A stretch of 64,000 nucleotides of DNA. Origin: Alphaproteobacteria bacterium (lineage in GTDB: Bacteria > Pseudomonadota > Alphaproteobacteria > UBA2966 > CAIVPW01). Where the stretch lies: contig CANKGV010000006.1 of the NCBI GenBank assembly GCA_947481575.1, positions 1-64,000 on the forward strand, read 5' to 3'. Shown here in pieces: positions 1 to 8,936 of the stretch; the first letter of the stretch is position 1; the number at the start of each line of letters is the position of its first letter. The notes under the pieces were generated by a model. It made no database searches. It was not told where the DNA came from and saw only the letters and a program-made list of their open reading frames with translations. The position numbers were made by a program, and so were the translations under genes.

Positions 1-149
1 ACCTGGGCACTCCGTTGAAGAGCCCGCCGATCGCCTACTCGATCGGCCCGAAGCAGTTCATCGCGTTTACGACCAGCGGGCGTCACGTGCACCCGGTCAA
101 CTACGACAACCTCGAGTCGTCGTCGTACCTGTGGGTGTTCTCGCTCTAG
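1..149 (+). CDS. PQQ-dependent dehydrogenase, C-terminal fragment (5' truncated by window)
   Basis: The reading frame is open from position 3 to a TAG at 147-149 and encodes about 48 residues. It contains KSPPIAYSIGPKQFIAF and ends in SSYLWVFSL. The tail of the complete PQQ dehydrogenase at the other end of this window reads IKSPVFTYAFGGKQYVAV and ends in AMLYVFSL, so this is the last blade of a quinoprotein alcohol/methanol-type beta-propeller. Such enzymes oxidise alcohols or aldehydes in the periplasm and pass electrons to cytochrome c. Substrate and metal preference cannot be read from the tail. A strong terminator follows. Confidence 0.75.
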   Translation, partial: LGTPLKSPPIAYSIGPKQFIAFTTSGRHVHPVNYDNLESSSYLWVFSL

Positions 150-204
150 GACTGGCGCATTGGACGGACGGGGTTCTGGCCTCCCAGGGCAACCCCGTCC
201 GGAC

Positions 205-231
205 TGCGCTCCCGCGCAACAGGAGCGCAGC
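205..231. other. Perfect hairpin downstream of the PQQ dehydrogenase fragment
   Basis: CTGCGCTCC (205-213) and GGAGCGCAG (223-231) form a perfect 9-bp stem with a 9-nt loop. No T-run follows directly. With the hairpin at 242-270 it forms a tandem 3' structure behind the fragment that ends at 149, so it may stabilise the transcript end rather than terminate alone. Confidence 0.5.
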
Positions 232-241
232 CCGGGGATAG

Positions 242-287
242 GGTCCTGCTAACCGGACGTCGGCAGGACCTTATCTTCCTTTTTTCC
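242..287 (+). terminator. Rho-independent terminator
   Basis: GGTCCTGC (242-249) pairs perfectly with GCAGGACC (263-270) across a 13-nt loop, and a T-rich tract (ttatcttccttttttccc) follows at once. This is a good intrinsic terminator for the plus-strand PQQ dehydrogenase ending at 149. Confidence 0.8.
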
Positions 288-324
288 CGAAATCAGCCCG
301 ACTTGGGTTGATAAAGCGGCCAGG

Positions 325-360
325 AGCGGCCGGGCACCCACTGCCCGGCCGCTTCGCCTT
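325..360. terminator. Strong hairpin, likely bidirectional terminator
   Basis: AGCGGCCGGGCA (325-336) and TGCCCGGCCGCT (342-353) form a perfect 12-bp stem with a 5-nt loop. TCGCCTTTTAT follows on the plus strand and a short T-containing stretch on the minus strand. It lies between the plus-strand dehydrogenase and the minus-strand lipoprotein ending at 502, so it can serve both. The rest of 150-501 shows no gene. Confidence 0.65.
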
Positions 361-501
361 TTATCCAAGTATTGCAGTCTGTTAGACCGTAGGTCCAAGC
401 GCCAAGCTGCAGTGCAGCCGCGGGTCATTCAGGGCCGCAAACCGAGGGGTGATCACCCATACGTGATCGCTGACGCCGGTATGAGCGGACGGGTAGCGGG
501 A

Positions 502-1050
502 CTAGCGGTTGCCGGCGAGGTTGTAGTTCAGCTCTTCGTCAGTGAGTTGGAAGCCGACGTAGATCTGAATGAGGCCGCTCCGTTGTCCGGCAGCAAGCGG
601 GATAAGTTCCTGAATTTGTTCCTTGGAGGCGCCGGCGCTGACATTGTCGGCGAACGCGATCCGTGCCGAGAACTGATGCTTGGCCAGGACCGTTCCTTCG
701 GCATCCGTGACCGCAACGAAATACGGGAATTCCAGCGTTGCGCGTGGCCCGGGAATGCGAGTTACTTCGACATCGAAGATGAGGTGCGCGCGCGCCGAGT
801 CGGGTTTCAATTCGCACGACGACCCGAGGCGCATCATGTCGGCCCGCGCAGCGATGTCGGCCGCGGTCTGGCCGGTGCCGGGGCGGAACTTCACGACCCG
901 TTCGGTACCGCCCAAGAACGCGATTTGCGGGCAACTGGCGATGGTACCGGCGACGTAACTGGGGGCGGACTGGCACCCGGCCAACATCAGGCCGGCGCCG
1001 GCAACCGCGGCGCGAGCCCAACATCCAAATTGGTGAGTACGAACCAGCAC
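502..1050 (-). CDS. Hypothetical lipoprotein
   Basis: A 182-residue protein from a GTG start. A hydrophobic signal segment ends in the lipobox LAGC, with the lipidated Cys at about residue 26, so it should be a membrane-anchored lipoprotein. The rest has no motif I recognise; it alternates short strands with a charged helix near the end. It stands alone, divergent from ispH, with a terminator-like hairpin at 325-353 beyond its end. Other frames over the same DNA are open but lack a signal or family resemblance. Function unknown. Confidence 0.7.
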   Translation of the reverse strand: MLVRTHQFGCWARAAVAGAGLMLAGCQSAPSYVAGTIASCPQIAFLGGTERVVKFRPGTGQTAADIAARADMMRLGSSCELKPDSARAHLIFDVEVTRIPGPRATLEFPYFVAVTDAEGTVLAKHQFSARIAFADNVSAGASKEQIQELIPLAAGQRSGLIQIYVGFQLTDEELNYNLAGNR

Positions 1051-1207
1051 TACTGTATCCAGTGCAACCGCAGGGCCGTGGCCGAAACCGCGCGGTTCGA
1101 CTAGATTGTGGCCACCGCCGCCGGAACACTAGCCGACGGCCGCCACTGGAACAAGGCAAGGCGCGGCGGAACCGCTCCGGCCGCATCCCGTGGGTCCCGG
1201 AGTTCGC

Positions 1208-2152
1208 ATGCCTAAGCCACTGACCATTCTGTTAGCCAGCCCGCGCGGCTTTTGCGCCGGCGTCGACCGGGCGATTCAGATCGTCGAGGCGGCGCTGACC
1301 AAGTTCGGCGCGCCGGTGTATGTGCGCCACGAGATCGTCCACAACCGCACGGTGGTGACCGACCTAGAAGCGAAGGGCGCCGTGTTCGTGGACGAACTGG
1401 ACGAAGTTCCCGCGGGCGCACCGGTGATCTTTTCGGCGCACGGAGTGCCAAAGGCGGTGCCCGAGGACGCCGCCCGGCGCAACCTGATTTCCCTTGATGC
1501 AACCTGTCCGCTGGTGAGCAAGGTCCATCACGAAGCTGAGCGCCACTACCGCGAGGGCCGCGAGGTGGTGCTGATCGGCCATGCGGGGCACCCGGAAGTA
1601 ATTGGTACGTTGGGGCAACTGCCCGCGGGCGCGATCCACCTGCTGGAGACGCTGGCGGACGCCGCCGCTTTCACGCCGAAGGATCCCGCCCGCCTTGCCT
1701 ATGCAACGCAAACCACGTTGTCGGTCGACGAGACGGAACAGATGGTTGCGGCACTGCGGCGCCGGTTCCCAGCGATAGCCGGACCCCGCAAGGAAGATAT
1801 TTGCTACGCCACCACGAACCGCCAGAACGCTGTGAAGGCCATGGCCGCAGAGTGCGATGCCTTAGTGGTGATCGGTGCGCCCAATTCGTCGAACTCGGTG
1901 CGGCTGGTCGAGGTTGCGCGAGCCTCGGGCTGCGCGCGCGCCGTGCTGGTGCGGAGCGTGGCTGAACTGGACTGGGCGGCGCTTGCCGATGCCACCATCG
2001 TTGGGCTGACCGCCGGCGCCTCGGCGCCCGAGCGTCTGGTGGCCGAAGTGATTGCCGGGTTCCGCGAGCGCCGTGAGGTGACGGTGCGCGAGGTCACCGT
2101 GACCACCGAGGACGTGCGGTTCCGCTTGCCGCGCGCCCTGGAAGACGCCTGA
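1208..2152 (+). CDS. ispH: 4-hydroxy-3-methylbut-2-enyl diphosphate reductase (IspH/LytB)
   Basis: The last enzyme of the MEP isoprenoid pathway, a cytoplasmic 4Fe-4S protein that reduces HMBPP to IPP and DMAPP. Counting from the ATG at 1208 (GGAG five bases upstream; an in-frame GTG-like start at 1190 is less likely), the cluster cysteines are C16 ([13 protein letters not shown]), C100 ([11 protein letters not shown]) and C199 ([10 protein letters not shown]). The substrate motifs HEIVHN, SAHG and GHAGHPE are present, as is SSNSVRLVE. The length of 314 residues is normal. It is followed 16 bp later by thrB, in the ispH-thrB-rnhA order that often trails the cox operon in alphaproteobacteria. 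Confidence 0.96.
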   Translation: MPKPLTILLASPRGFCAGVDRAIQIVEAALTKFGAPVYVRHEIVHNRTVVTDLEAKGAVFVDELDEVPAGAPVIFSAHGVPKAVPEDAARRNLISLDATCPLVSKVHHEAERHYREGREVVLIGHAGHPEVIGTLGQLPAGAIHLLETLADAAAFTPKDPARLAYATQTTLSVDETEQMVAALRRRFPAIAGPRKEDICYATTNRQNAVKAMAAECDALVVIGAPNSSNSVRLVEVARASGCARAVLVRSVAELDWAALADATIVGLTAGASAPERLVAEVIAGFRERREVTVREVTVTTEDVRFRLPRALEDA

Positions 2153-2168
2153 TCCGAGACCAAGAGCC

Positions 2169-3131
2169 GTGGCTGTCTACACCGCAATCGAGAACCGGCA
2201 GTTGGCCGGACTGCTCACCGAGTATGACCTTGGGCAGGCCGTGGCGCTGGAGCCCATCGCGGAAGGCGTCGAGAATTCCAACTACCGCCTGCGCACCACT
2301 ACCGGCACCTACATCCTGACGCTGTACGAGAAGCGCGTGGCGCGCGGCGACCTGCCGTTCTTCCTGGGGCTGATGGACCACTTGGCGAAGGCGGGAGTCC
2401 CCTGCCCCACGCCGGTGCATGGGCGCGACGGCAATGCCCTGCGCGAGGTAGCTGGCAAGGCGGCGGCGATCGTCACGTTCCTCAAGGGCAAATGGCCGAA
2501 GAAGCCAGAGACTTATCACTGTAAGGGACTGGGCGAAGCCATGGCCCACCTGCACCTCGCCGGTGCCGACTATCGCTTGCGGCGGCCGAACACCCTCTCG
2601 GTGACGGGCTGGGGCCCGCTGTTCGAGAAGTGCCGCGCAAGGGCCGACGAAGTGGCGCCGGGGCTAGCGGCGGAGATCGACGCCGAGTTGAAATACATTT
2701 CTGCGGCGTGGCCGACGGGTCTGCCGGACGGCGTGATTCACGCCGACTTGTTTCCCGACAATGTGTTCTTCGATGGCCGCAAGCTAAGCGGGATCATCGA
2801 TTTCTACTTCGCATGCAACGACGCGTTCGCCTACGACTTGGCGATCTGCCTGAATGCGTGGTGCTTTGAGCCGGACCTGTCGTTCAACGTGACCAAGGCC
2901 AAGCAGATGTTGTCGGCCTACCGCAAGGTGCGCCCGTTCTCGGAGCAGGAACTGGCCAGCATGCCGCTGTTGGCCCGCGGGGCGGCGTTGCGGTTCTTGC
3001 TGACGCGGCTGCACGATTGGCTGCACCAAGTGGAGGGCGCGCTGGTGCGTCCGAAGAACCCGCTTGAGTACCTGCACCGCCTGCGGTTCCACCGGCAGGT
3101 AGCGGGCCCCGGGGCATACGGTCTCAGTTGA
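2169..3131 (+). CDS. thrB: Homoserine kinase, ThrB (aminoglycoside phosphotransferase-like type)
   Basis: Phosphorylates L-homoserine in threonine synthesis. It is 320 residues with a GTG start and has the kinase-like fold: the catalytic HADLFPDN is at 191-198 and the metal-binding Asp is in IIDFYF near 211. This is the ThrB_II type, unrelated to the GHMP-type enzyme of E. coli. It lies 16 bp after ispH, and its TGA overlaps the TTG start of rnhA by 4 bp (TTGA), which implies translational coupling. Threonine synthase, the next enzyme, is on the other strand at 8936. Confidence 0.93.
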   Translation: MAVYTAIENRQLAGLLTEYDLGQAVALEPIAEGVENSNYRLRTTTGTYILTLYEKRVARGDLPFFLGLMDHLAKAGVPCPTPVHGRDGNALREVAGKAAAIVTFLKGKWPKKPETYHCKGLGEAMAHLHLAGADYRLRRPNTLSVTGWGPLFEKCRARADEVAPGLAAEIDAELKYISAAWPTGLPDGVIHADLFPDNVFFDGRKLSGIIDFYFACNDAFAYDLAICLNAWCFEPDLSFNVTKAKQMLSAYRKVRPFSEQELASMPLLARGAALRFLLTRLHDWLHQVEGALVRPKNPLEYLHRLRFHRQVAGPGAYGLS

Positions 3132-3598
3132 CCAAGACGATCGCCACCACCGAAACGGTCGACGCCTATACCGACGGCGCGTGTCTCGGCAATCCGGGGC
3201 CGGGCGGATGGGGTGTGCTGCTGCGCTGCAACGGGACCGAGAAGCAACTCTCCGGTGGCGAGGCGGCGACCACCAACAACCGCATGGAAATGATGGCGGC
3301 GATCACCGCGCTGGAGTCGCTCACGCGTACGGTGCGGGTGCGGCTGCACACGGACTCCAAGTACGTCATGGACGGCATCACCAAGTGGATGCCGAACTGG
3401 AAACGGAACGGCTGGCGTACCGCGGCCAGGGAACCGGTGAAGAATGTCGACCTGTGGAAGCGCCTCGATGCGGCCGCGGCGGCCCACGACCTGTCGTGGC
3501 ACTGGGTGAAGGGCCACTCGGGCCACGCCGAGAACGAACGGGTCGACGTGCTGGCGCGGACGGCCGCCGAGGCCGCCCGCGACAACTCGAAACGTTAG
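3128..3598 (+). CDS. rnhA: Ribonuclease HI
   Basis: Cleaves the RNA strand of RNA:DNA hybrids. It is 156 residues and all catalytic residues are visible: D16 (YTDGACLGN), E54 (NNRMEMM), D76 (HTDSKYV), H130 (KGHSGH) and D140 (RVDVLA). The start is a TTG inside the thrB stop overlap. The last codons overlap the convergent peroxiredoxin gene by four bases. It is the third gene of the ispH-thrB-rnhA operon. Confidence 0.96.
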   Translation: MTKTIATTETVDAYTDGACLGNPGPGGWGVLLRCNGTEKQLSGGEAATTNNRMEMMAAITALESLTRTVRVRLHTDSKYVMDGITKWMPNWKRNGWRTAAREPVKNVDLWKRLDAAAAAHDLSWHWVKGHSGHAENERVDVLARTAAEAARDNSKR

Positions 3599-4089
3599 CC
3601 AGCCATCAACTCGTCGAGCATGTTCACCGCAGCGCACACGGTATGAGTGCCGGTGCCCTTCTCCGCGTAGAGCTTCTTGACCACACCGTTCACCACCAGC
3701 GCCGAGTAGCGCTTTGAGCGGACGCCGAGGCCGTCGGCCGGCAGGTCGATGTCCATGCCGATCGACTTCGAGAAGCTCGCGTCCCAATCGGCGAGCATCT
3801 GGATCTTATCGCCGACCTTGTGGGCTTTGCCCCAGGCATCCATGACGAACGGATCGTTCACCGAGATGCAGGCGATCGCGTCCACACCCTGCTTGCGCAG
3901 CTTGGCGGCGTTCTTCACGTAGCCCGGCAGATGCGCGTTCGAGCACACCGGCGTGTAAGCGCCGGGCAGCCCGAAGATCGCGACGGTCTTGCCCTTGAAC
4001 AGCTTGGCCGTGGATACGGTCACGACCTTACCCGTGGCATTCATCTCTTTCATCGAACCCGCAGGGATTCGGTCACCGACTTTGATCAT
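3595..4089 (-). CDS. Peroxiredoxin, Prx5 (AhpE/TSA-type) family
   Basis: A 164-residue thiol peroxidase that reduces hydroperoxides. The peroxidatic Cys is C49 in [16 protein letters not shown], the Prx5 signature; a second Cys at about residue 74 (IACISVND) could act as a resolving or glutathionylated Cys. The ATG at 4089 (MIKVGDRIP) is chosen because the open frame upstream has no family resemblance. It follows the DsbD-like gene by 11 bp, so the two probably share a transcript and may both belong to thiol/oxidative stress handling. Confidence 0.93.
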   Translation of the reverse strand: MIKVGDRIPAGSMKEMNATGKVVTVSTAKLFKGKTVAIFGLPGAYTPVCSNAHLPGYVKNAAKLRKQGVDAIACISVNDPFVMDAWGKAHKVGDKIQMLADWDASFSKSIGMDIDLPADGLGVRSKRYSALVVNGVVKKLYAEKGTGTHTVCAAVNMLDELMAG

Positions 4090-4100
4090 GGTCCTCAGTT

Positions 4101-4976
4101 CTAGTTGTCGTTGGGGAAGACGGGCATCTCGAGTTCGATGGCGCGCGTGTCGTCCAGGATGGTGACCCAAACCACTGCGCCGAGGGCGGTATCACCGCCT
4201 TCGGACCGCAGCACCGGCACGCGCAACACGACCCGCTGCTTCTCGGTGCCAATGTAGGTCGGGATGGTGCGGCCGTAAACAAACCCGTCAGGACCTTCGA
4301 TGATCGCTTCCGGATTGACGAAGCCGGGGACGGCGCGGGCGACCACTTCGAGGGCCGGAGCGGCACCCGGTTGGCCGACCATCACGCGCTCGATCGCGAA
4401 GTCGTCCATGTTCTTCTGGAGCGGCACCCTCTTCTGGTAGGCCGCGATCAGATCGGCGGTCGCGGCGTCGCGCTCGGCGGCCGGCGGCACGTCCAGTTCC
4501 AGGTGGGCTTCGACCAGCATGCAGACGTCTTTGCACACAGCATAGGAAAGGTTCAGGCGCATCTTGGTGATGATGGTCTGCGCGCTGACGGCGACGTGGA
4601 CCGGCAGCACCACTTCCTTGCGGTACACGTAGCTCATCGAGGTGCCGTGCGGAGAGCGCGTGGGGATGGGCCAGTCGACGTACAGGTCGGTGACGTTGGC
4701 GGTGCCGTTCCACTCGAAAGCCGTGGGCACACCGGCGTCACCGGGGAAGTGCCAGTAGGTCTCCCAACCTTCCTGCAACTGGATCTGGAGGCCGAGATTG
4801 AGCACAACCGGATCGTTGGGATCCCGCTCGCCGAACACCAAGCGCGCCTGGGAGTGGACGGCCTTGGCCCACTCGCCGGTCAGCGCGGAAGCCGGGACGG
4901 CGGCGCCGGCCACCACGATGGTCAGGGCCACGAAAGCCGCGGCGGCCCGTTGGGCCACCGTGAGGTTCAGCCGCAT
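4101..4976 (-). CDS. DsbD alpha-domain-like periplasmic protein
   Basis: About 291 residues from the ATG at 4976, preceded by GGGAG nine bases upstream. It begins with a signal peptide (hydrophobic AAAAFVALTIVVAGAAVP, then ASA). The mature part resembles the N-terminal immunoglobulin-like domain of DsbD/ScsB: WETYWHFPGDAGVPT, then a conserved cysteine pair in AVCKDVCMLVEAHL. In the family that pair carries electrons to periplasmic partners. No transmembrane or thioredoxin domain is attached, so it is a stand-alone alpha-domain protein that would need another electron donor. It is upstream of the peroxiredoxin gene and divergent from yqgE. Confidence 0.82.
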   Translation of the reverse strand: MRLNLTVAQRAAAAFVALTIVVAGAAVPASALTGEWAKAVHSQARLVFGERDPNDPVVLNLGLQIQLQEGWETYWHFPGDAGVPTAFEWNGTANVTDLYVDWPIPTRSPHGTSMSYVYRKEVVLPVHVAVSAQTIITKMRLNLSYAVCKDVCMLVEAHLELDVPPAAERDAATADLIAAYQKRVPLQKNMDDFAIERVMVGQPGAAPALEVVARAVPGFVNPEAIIEGPDGFVYGRTIPTYIGTEKQRVVLRVPVLRSEGGDTALGAVVWVTILDDTRAIELEMPVFPNDN

Positions 4977-5048
4977 GCCCGATTTCTCCCGATTCACAGA
5001 ACTTGTGTCGATCCGCGCCGCAACGAATACTAGAGGCGCCCCGATGGC

Positions 5049-5648
5049 ATGTCTCACTTTGTCGCGAGTCCGATGCCCAAGGCCAAAGTAACCGAGCGTT
5101 TTCTCACCGGCCAATTGCTGATCGCCATGCCCAGCATGTCCGATCCGCGATTTGAGCGCAGCGTGATCTACATGTGCGCCCACACCGAGGCCGGCGCGCT
5201 CGGCCTAGTGGTGAACCGGTTGGCGGAGCGCATGCAGTTCGCCGAACTGATTGAGCAGTTGGGCATCCCAGCCGGACCCGGTGTGAACGACATCATGGTC
5301 CACCTGGGTGGGCCGGTTGAGCAGGGCCGCGGGTTCGTTCTGCATTCCGCCGACTATGTCCGTGACAACACGTTGGCAGTGACCGGCGACGTGGCGTTGA
5401 CCGCTTCGGTCGATGTGTTGGCCGCGATTGCCGATGGGCGCGGACCGCGGCGCAGCTTGCTGGCGCTGGGCTATGCCGGATGGGGCCCAGGCCAACTGGA
5501 ATCGGAGATCACCGACAACGGCTGGCTGCACGCTCCAGCCGACGAAGATCTGTTGTTCAACGCGTCGGTGGACCACAAGTGGCACCAGGCGATCCGCAAG
5601 ATCGGGCTGGATGTGAGCATGCTGTCCAGCACCGCCGGACACGCGTAG
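5049..5648 (+). CDS. YqgE/AlgH family protein (UPF0301)
   Basis: A 199-residue member of the YqgE/AlgH family, recognised from LTGQLLIAMPSMSDPRFERS near the start and GALGLVVNR. The molecular function of the family is not settled. Translation may begin at 5049 or at the in-frame ATG at 5073. The promoter region is shared with the DsbD-like gene on the other strand (4977-5048). It ends just before the convergent acetyltransferase. Confidence 0.92.
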   Translation: MSHFVASPMPKAKVTERFLTGQLLIAMPSMSDPRFERSVIYMCAHTEAGALGLVVNRLAERMQFAELIEQLGIPAGPGVNDIMVHLGGPVEQGRGFVLHSADYVRDNTLAVTGDVALTASVDVLAAIADGRGPRRSLLALGYAGWGPGQLESEITDNGWLHAPADEDLLFNASVDHKWHQAIRKIGLDVSMLSSTAGHA

Positions 5649-5666
5649 GCACCCAAGGGTACCAGC

Positions 5667-6257
5667 CTACGGGTGAAAGTCGCTCGCGAGCATCGCGAAC
5701 AGCAGGTGGTCGTGCCAGCGGCCGTTGATGTTCAAATACTTCCGCGCGAAGCCTTCTTCCTGGAACCCGACTTTGCGCAGCAGGCCCTGGCTCGGCACGT
5801 TGGTGGGCACGCAGCCGGCTTCGACCCGGTGCAGCCGCAACTGATCGAACGCAAAGCCCAGCGCCACGCGCGTCGCATCCGTGGTGAAGCCTTGGTGGGC
5901 GTGACACTCACCGACCCAATAGCCGATCGAGCACGACATGCGGATGCCGCGCGCGACGTTGGACAGGTTGATGCCGCCGACCAGCGCTTCGTCGGTGCGG
6001 CGGAATGCGAGGAACGCGTAGCCTTCGTCTTCGCGGGCATCGCGTGCGTAGCGGGCCAGGCGGCGGCGGAACGAGTCGCGGGTTAGTCCGTCTTTCGGCC
6101 AGACCGGCTCCCACGGCTCCAGAAACGTGCGCGACTCGGCGCGCAGCTCCGCCCATTCGACCCAATCGCGCGCTTCGGGCGGGCGCAGGAACACTCGCTC
6201 GCCATCGTAGCGCCGCCAGATCGGCGGGCGTGCGATACGTTCGAGGATCGGGAACAT
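5667..6257 (-). CDS. GNAT N-acetyltransferase, RimJ/RimL type
   Basis: About 196 residues from the ATG at 6257 (MFPILERIARPP), 10 bp after the M16 peptidase stop. It fits the RimJ/RimL branch of GNAT enzymes: VFLRPPEARDW at the N-terminus, IGYWVGECHAHQGFTTDATRV for the acetyl-CoA pyrophosphate loop, then the usual LRLHRVEAGCVPTN and GLLRKVGFQEEG. RimJ/RimL enzymes acetylate ribosomal-protein N-termini, but related proteins modify other amines. It is the third gene of the thrC-peptidase-acetyltransferase operon. Confidence 0.9.
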   Translation of the reverse strand: MFPILERIARPPIWRRYDGERVFLRPPEARDWVEWAELRAESRTFLEPWEPVWPKDGLTRDSFRRRLARYARDAREDEGYAFLAFRRTDEALVGGINLSNVARGIRMSCSIGYWVGECHAHQGFTTDATRVALGFAFDQLRLHRVEAGCVPTNVPSQGLLRKVGFQEEGFARKYLNINGRWHDHLLFAMLASDFHP

Positions 6258-6267
6258 CCCAACACCC

Positions 6268-7524
6268 TTAGGCAAACCGCGACGCGATGCGGTCGTAGGA
6301 CACGAGGTGCTTGAGCGGGCCCAGGCCCGCCAGAACCATCGGCGAGGCGATGATGCGGCGGCCGACGCGCGCCACCGCAGCGGCATCGACCGCGTCGATA
6401 TGAGCGACGACTTCGGCGGTCGGCACCGGATGGCCGTAGATCAGCATCTGACGGCCGAGGTACTCGCAGCGGGCGCCGGAGCTTTCCAGCGCCATCATGA
6501 TGCCGGCCTTGTGCTGGGCGCGGGCGCGCGCGGCTTCTTCCTCGGTGATGCCGTTGCACACGGAGAGAATCTGCTCGCAGGTCACATCCACCACGTCCTT
6601 CACCTGGGATGCGCCGCTGCCGGCATAGACGCCGAACACGCCGCTGTCGATGAACGCGTGGTCGAAGGAATAGATCGAATAGGTGAGACCGCGCTTTTCC
6701 CGCACTTCCTGGAACAGCCGCGAGGACATGCCGCCACCGAGCACCGTGGAGAACACCTGCGCGGCATAGTAATCCGGGTCGCCGAACGGCGGCGCCTGGA
6801 ATCCCAATAGTAGATGGGTCTGTTCGAGCTTGCGCTTGCCGCGGAATTCGCCGCCCTGGTAGCGGGCCGGTTCGCGGACAACCTCGCCGCCGGCGGGGAG
6901 GTCGGCAAACGCGCGCTCCGCGAGCCTGAGCAACTGGCCGTGGTCGATGGCGCCGGCAGCAGCCAGAACCATGCGAGGTCCGTGGTAGTGCTCGCCCATG
7001 TAGCCCTTGAGCTCATCGCGGGTAAATGTCGCCACGCGCTCGGGGGGGCCGAGAATGGTGCGGCCCAAGGGTTGATCGGGGAACGCTACCTTTTGGAATT
7101 CGTCAAAGATCACGTCGTCGGGGGTATCCTGAACCTGCCCGATTTCTTGCAGCACGACATCGCGCTCGCGTGCCAACTCATCGTCGTTGAACACCGAGCG
7201 CTGCAGGATATCGGAGAGCAGATCGACGGCGAGCGGCACATCGCCCTTGAGCACGCGGGCGAAGTACGCGGTCTGCTCGCGCGAGGTGTAAGCATCCAAG
7301 TGGCCACCGACCGATTCGATCTGCTCGGCGATGGCGCGGGCGGAACGCGTCGTGGTGCCCTTGAACGCCATGTGCTCCAGCATGTGCGACACGCCGTTCA
7401 GATCGACACTTTCGTAGCGCGCGCCGGCATCGACCCAGACGCCGACGGAGGTCGTCTCGAACCCCGGCATGGCGTCGGTGGCGACCGCCAGGCCGTTGGC
7501 GAGCCGTGTGACTTCTACCGCCAT
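6268..7524 (-). CDS. M16 family zinc peptidase (mitochondrial processing peptidase-like)
   Basis: A 418-residue inverzincin. The inverted zinc motif HMLEH is at 47-51 and the third ligand, E127, is in VVLQEIGQ, so the active site is complete. Length and the GVSHMLEHMAFKGT context match the bacterial relatives of the mitochondrial processing peptidase beta subunit. It lies 17 bp downstream of thrC, a linkage common in alphaproteobacteria. It probably degrades peptides in the cytoplasm or at the membrane; there is no signal peptide. Confidence 0.94.
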   Translation of the reverse strand: MAVEVTRLANGLAVATDAMPGFETTSVGVWVDAGARYESVDLNGVSHMLEHMAFKGTTTRSARAIAEQIESVGGHLDAYTSREQTAYFARVLKGDVPLAVDLLSDILQRSVFNDDELARERDVVLQEIGQVQDTPDDVIFDEFQKVAFPDQPLGRTILGPPERVATFTRDELKGYMGEHYHGPRMVLAAAGAIDHGQLLRLAERAFADLPAGGEVVREPARYQGGEFRGKRKLEQTHLLLGFQAPPFGDPDYYAAQVFSTVLGGGMSSRLFQEVREKRGLTYSIYSFDHAFIDSGVFGVYAGSGASQVKDVVDVTCEQILSVCNGITEEEAARARAQHKAGIMMALESSGARCEYLGRQMLIYGHPVPTAEVVAHIDAVDAAAVARVGRRIIASPMVLAGLGPLKHLVSYDRIASRFA

Positions 7525-7541
7525 ATTCGCCCCTGTCCCGC

Positions 7542-8936
7542 CTACCGTGCGGCGCGTTCGGAGATGTAGGCCTGCACCGCGCCGAGGTCCGGCGGCAGCA
7601 CATCATAGCGCTCCGTGCGCTCGTATAGGTCGGCCATCCGTGGCGGCAATTCGGGGGTGACACCGATGGCTTTCTTCACCGCATCCGGGAATTTCGCCGC
7701 GTGGGCGGTGGACAGATAGACCATCGGCACCGACGGATCCTTGCGGCGGGCGCGGCCCGCGACCATGCCGACGGCGGTGTGGGGGTCGATCACCAAGCCG
7801 GAGCGCTTGTAGACATCTTTGATGCAGGCGAGGGTTTGCTTTTCGTTGACCGCGGCGCCATCGAATTGTGCGCGCATCTGCGCCAGCGCGTCGGCGTCGA
7901 GCTTGAATGAACCCTTCCTCTCCAACTCATTCATGCTCTTGGCCACGCGCTCGGCGTGATAGCCGTCCAACTCGTACAGCAGACGTTCGAAGTTGCTCGA
8001 CACCTGGATGTCGATGCTCGGGCTGACGGTGGCGTGGACCGGGCCCTTGCGGTAGGTGCCGGTCTTCAGCAGGCGCACCAGAATGTCGTTGAGGTTGGTG
8101 GCAATCACCATCTGCGGGATGGCAAGACCCATGCGGCGCGCCACGTGACCGGCGAACGCATCGCCAAAGTTGCCGGTGGGTACGGCAAACGCGGGCACCC
8201 GCGCGGGCGCACCCAGAGCGACTGCGGTGGTGAAGTAGTAGACCGTTTGCGCCATGACGCGGGCCCAGTTGATCGAATTGACCGCCGTGAGGCGCATGCG
8301 GTCGCGGAACGCGGCGTCGCCGAACATGCGCTTCACCAGCGCCTGGCAATCGTCGAACGTGCCCTCGATGGCGATGTTGTGGATGTTCTTGGCCGGCACC
8401 GTGGTCATCTGGCGCCGCTGCACCTCGGTGACGCGGCCCTTGGGATGCAGGATGAATGCGGTGATGGACTTGCGGTCGCGCACGGCTTCGATCGCGGCGG
8501 AGCCGGTGTCGCCCGACGTTGCACCGACCACGGTCATGTGAAGGCCGCGGCGGCGCAGCACGAGGTCGAACAGCGGGCCCACGACCTGCAACGCGTAGTC
8601 CTTGAACGACAGCGTGGGGCCGTGGAACAGCTCCAGCAGCCACTCGCCGGCGTCGATCTGGCGCAACGGAGCTACTGCGGGGTGGCCGAAGTTGCGGTAC
8701 GCGGCGGTGACCAGCGGCGCCAAATCGGCGGCGGGCAGCTCGGGGCCGGTGAAGCGCGCCATGATCTCGGTCGCGACTTCGGCGTAGGGACGGCCCGACA
8801 GGCCGGCGATGTCGCTTTTCGACAACCGCGGCCACGCCTTGGGCACATACAGACCGCCATCGTCGGCCAGCCCGGCCAACAGAACACCGGCGAAATTCAA
8901 TGCGGGGGCTTTGCCCCGGGTACTCACATAGCGCAC
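7542..8936 (-). CDS. thrC: Threonine synthase
   Basis: Converts O-phosphohomoserine to threonine with PLP. About 464 residues when begun at the GTG at 8936 (RYVSTRGKAP, the usual family start); the frame runs on to a TTG at 8978 without family similarity. The PLP-binding lysine is K112 in GPTLSFKDYALQ and the phosphate loop is GATSGDTGSAA. The length fits the long alphaproteobacterial type. It heads the operon with the M16 peptidase and the acetyltransferase; thrB is apart at 2169. Confidence 0.95.
   Translation of the reverse strand: MRYVSTRGKAPALNFAGVLLAGLADDGGLYVPKAWPRLSKSDIAGLSGRPYAEVATEIMARFTGPELPAADLAPLVTAAYRNFGHPAVAPLRQIDAGEWLLELFHGPTLSFKDYALQVVGPLFDLVLRRRGLHMTVVGATSGDTGSAAIEAVRDRKSITAFILHPKGRVTEVQRRQMTTVPAKNIHNIAIEGTFDDCQALVKRMFGDAAFRDRMRLTAVNSINWARVMAQTVYYFTTAVALGAPARVPAFAVPTGNFGDAFAGHVARRMGLAIPQMVIATNLNDILVRLLKTGTYRKGPVHATVSPSIDIQVSSNFERLLYELDGYHAERVAKSMNELERKGSFKLDADALAQMRAQFDGAAVNEKQTLACIKDVYKRSGLVIDPHTAVGMVAGRARRKDPSVPMVYLSTAHAAKFPDAVKKAIGVTPELPPRMADLYERTERYDVLPPDLGAVQAYISERAAR

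Noticed and set aside
412-1104. Plus-strand frame of 230 codons opposite the lipoprotein
   Set aside because: No signal, motif or plausible start context; it is the complement of a gene with a good lipobox and GC-rich codons keep the other strand open.
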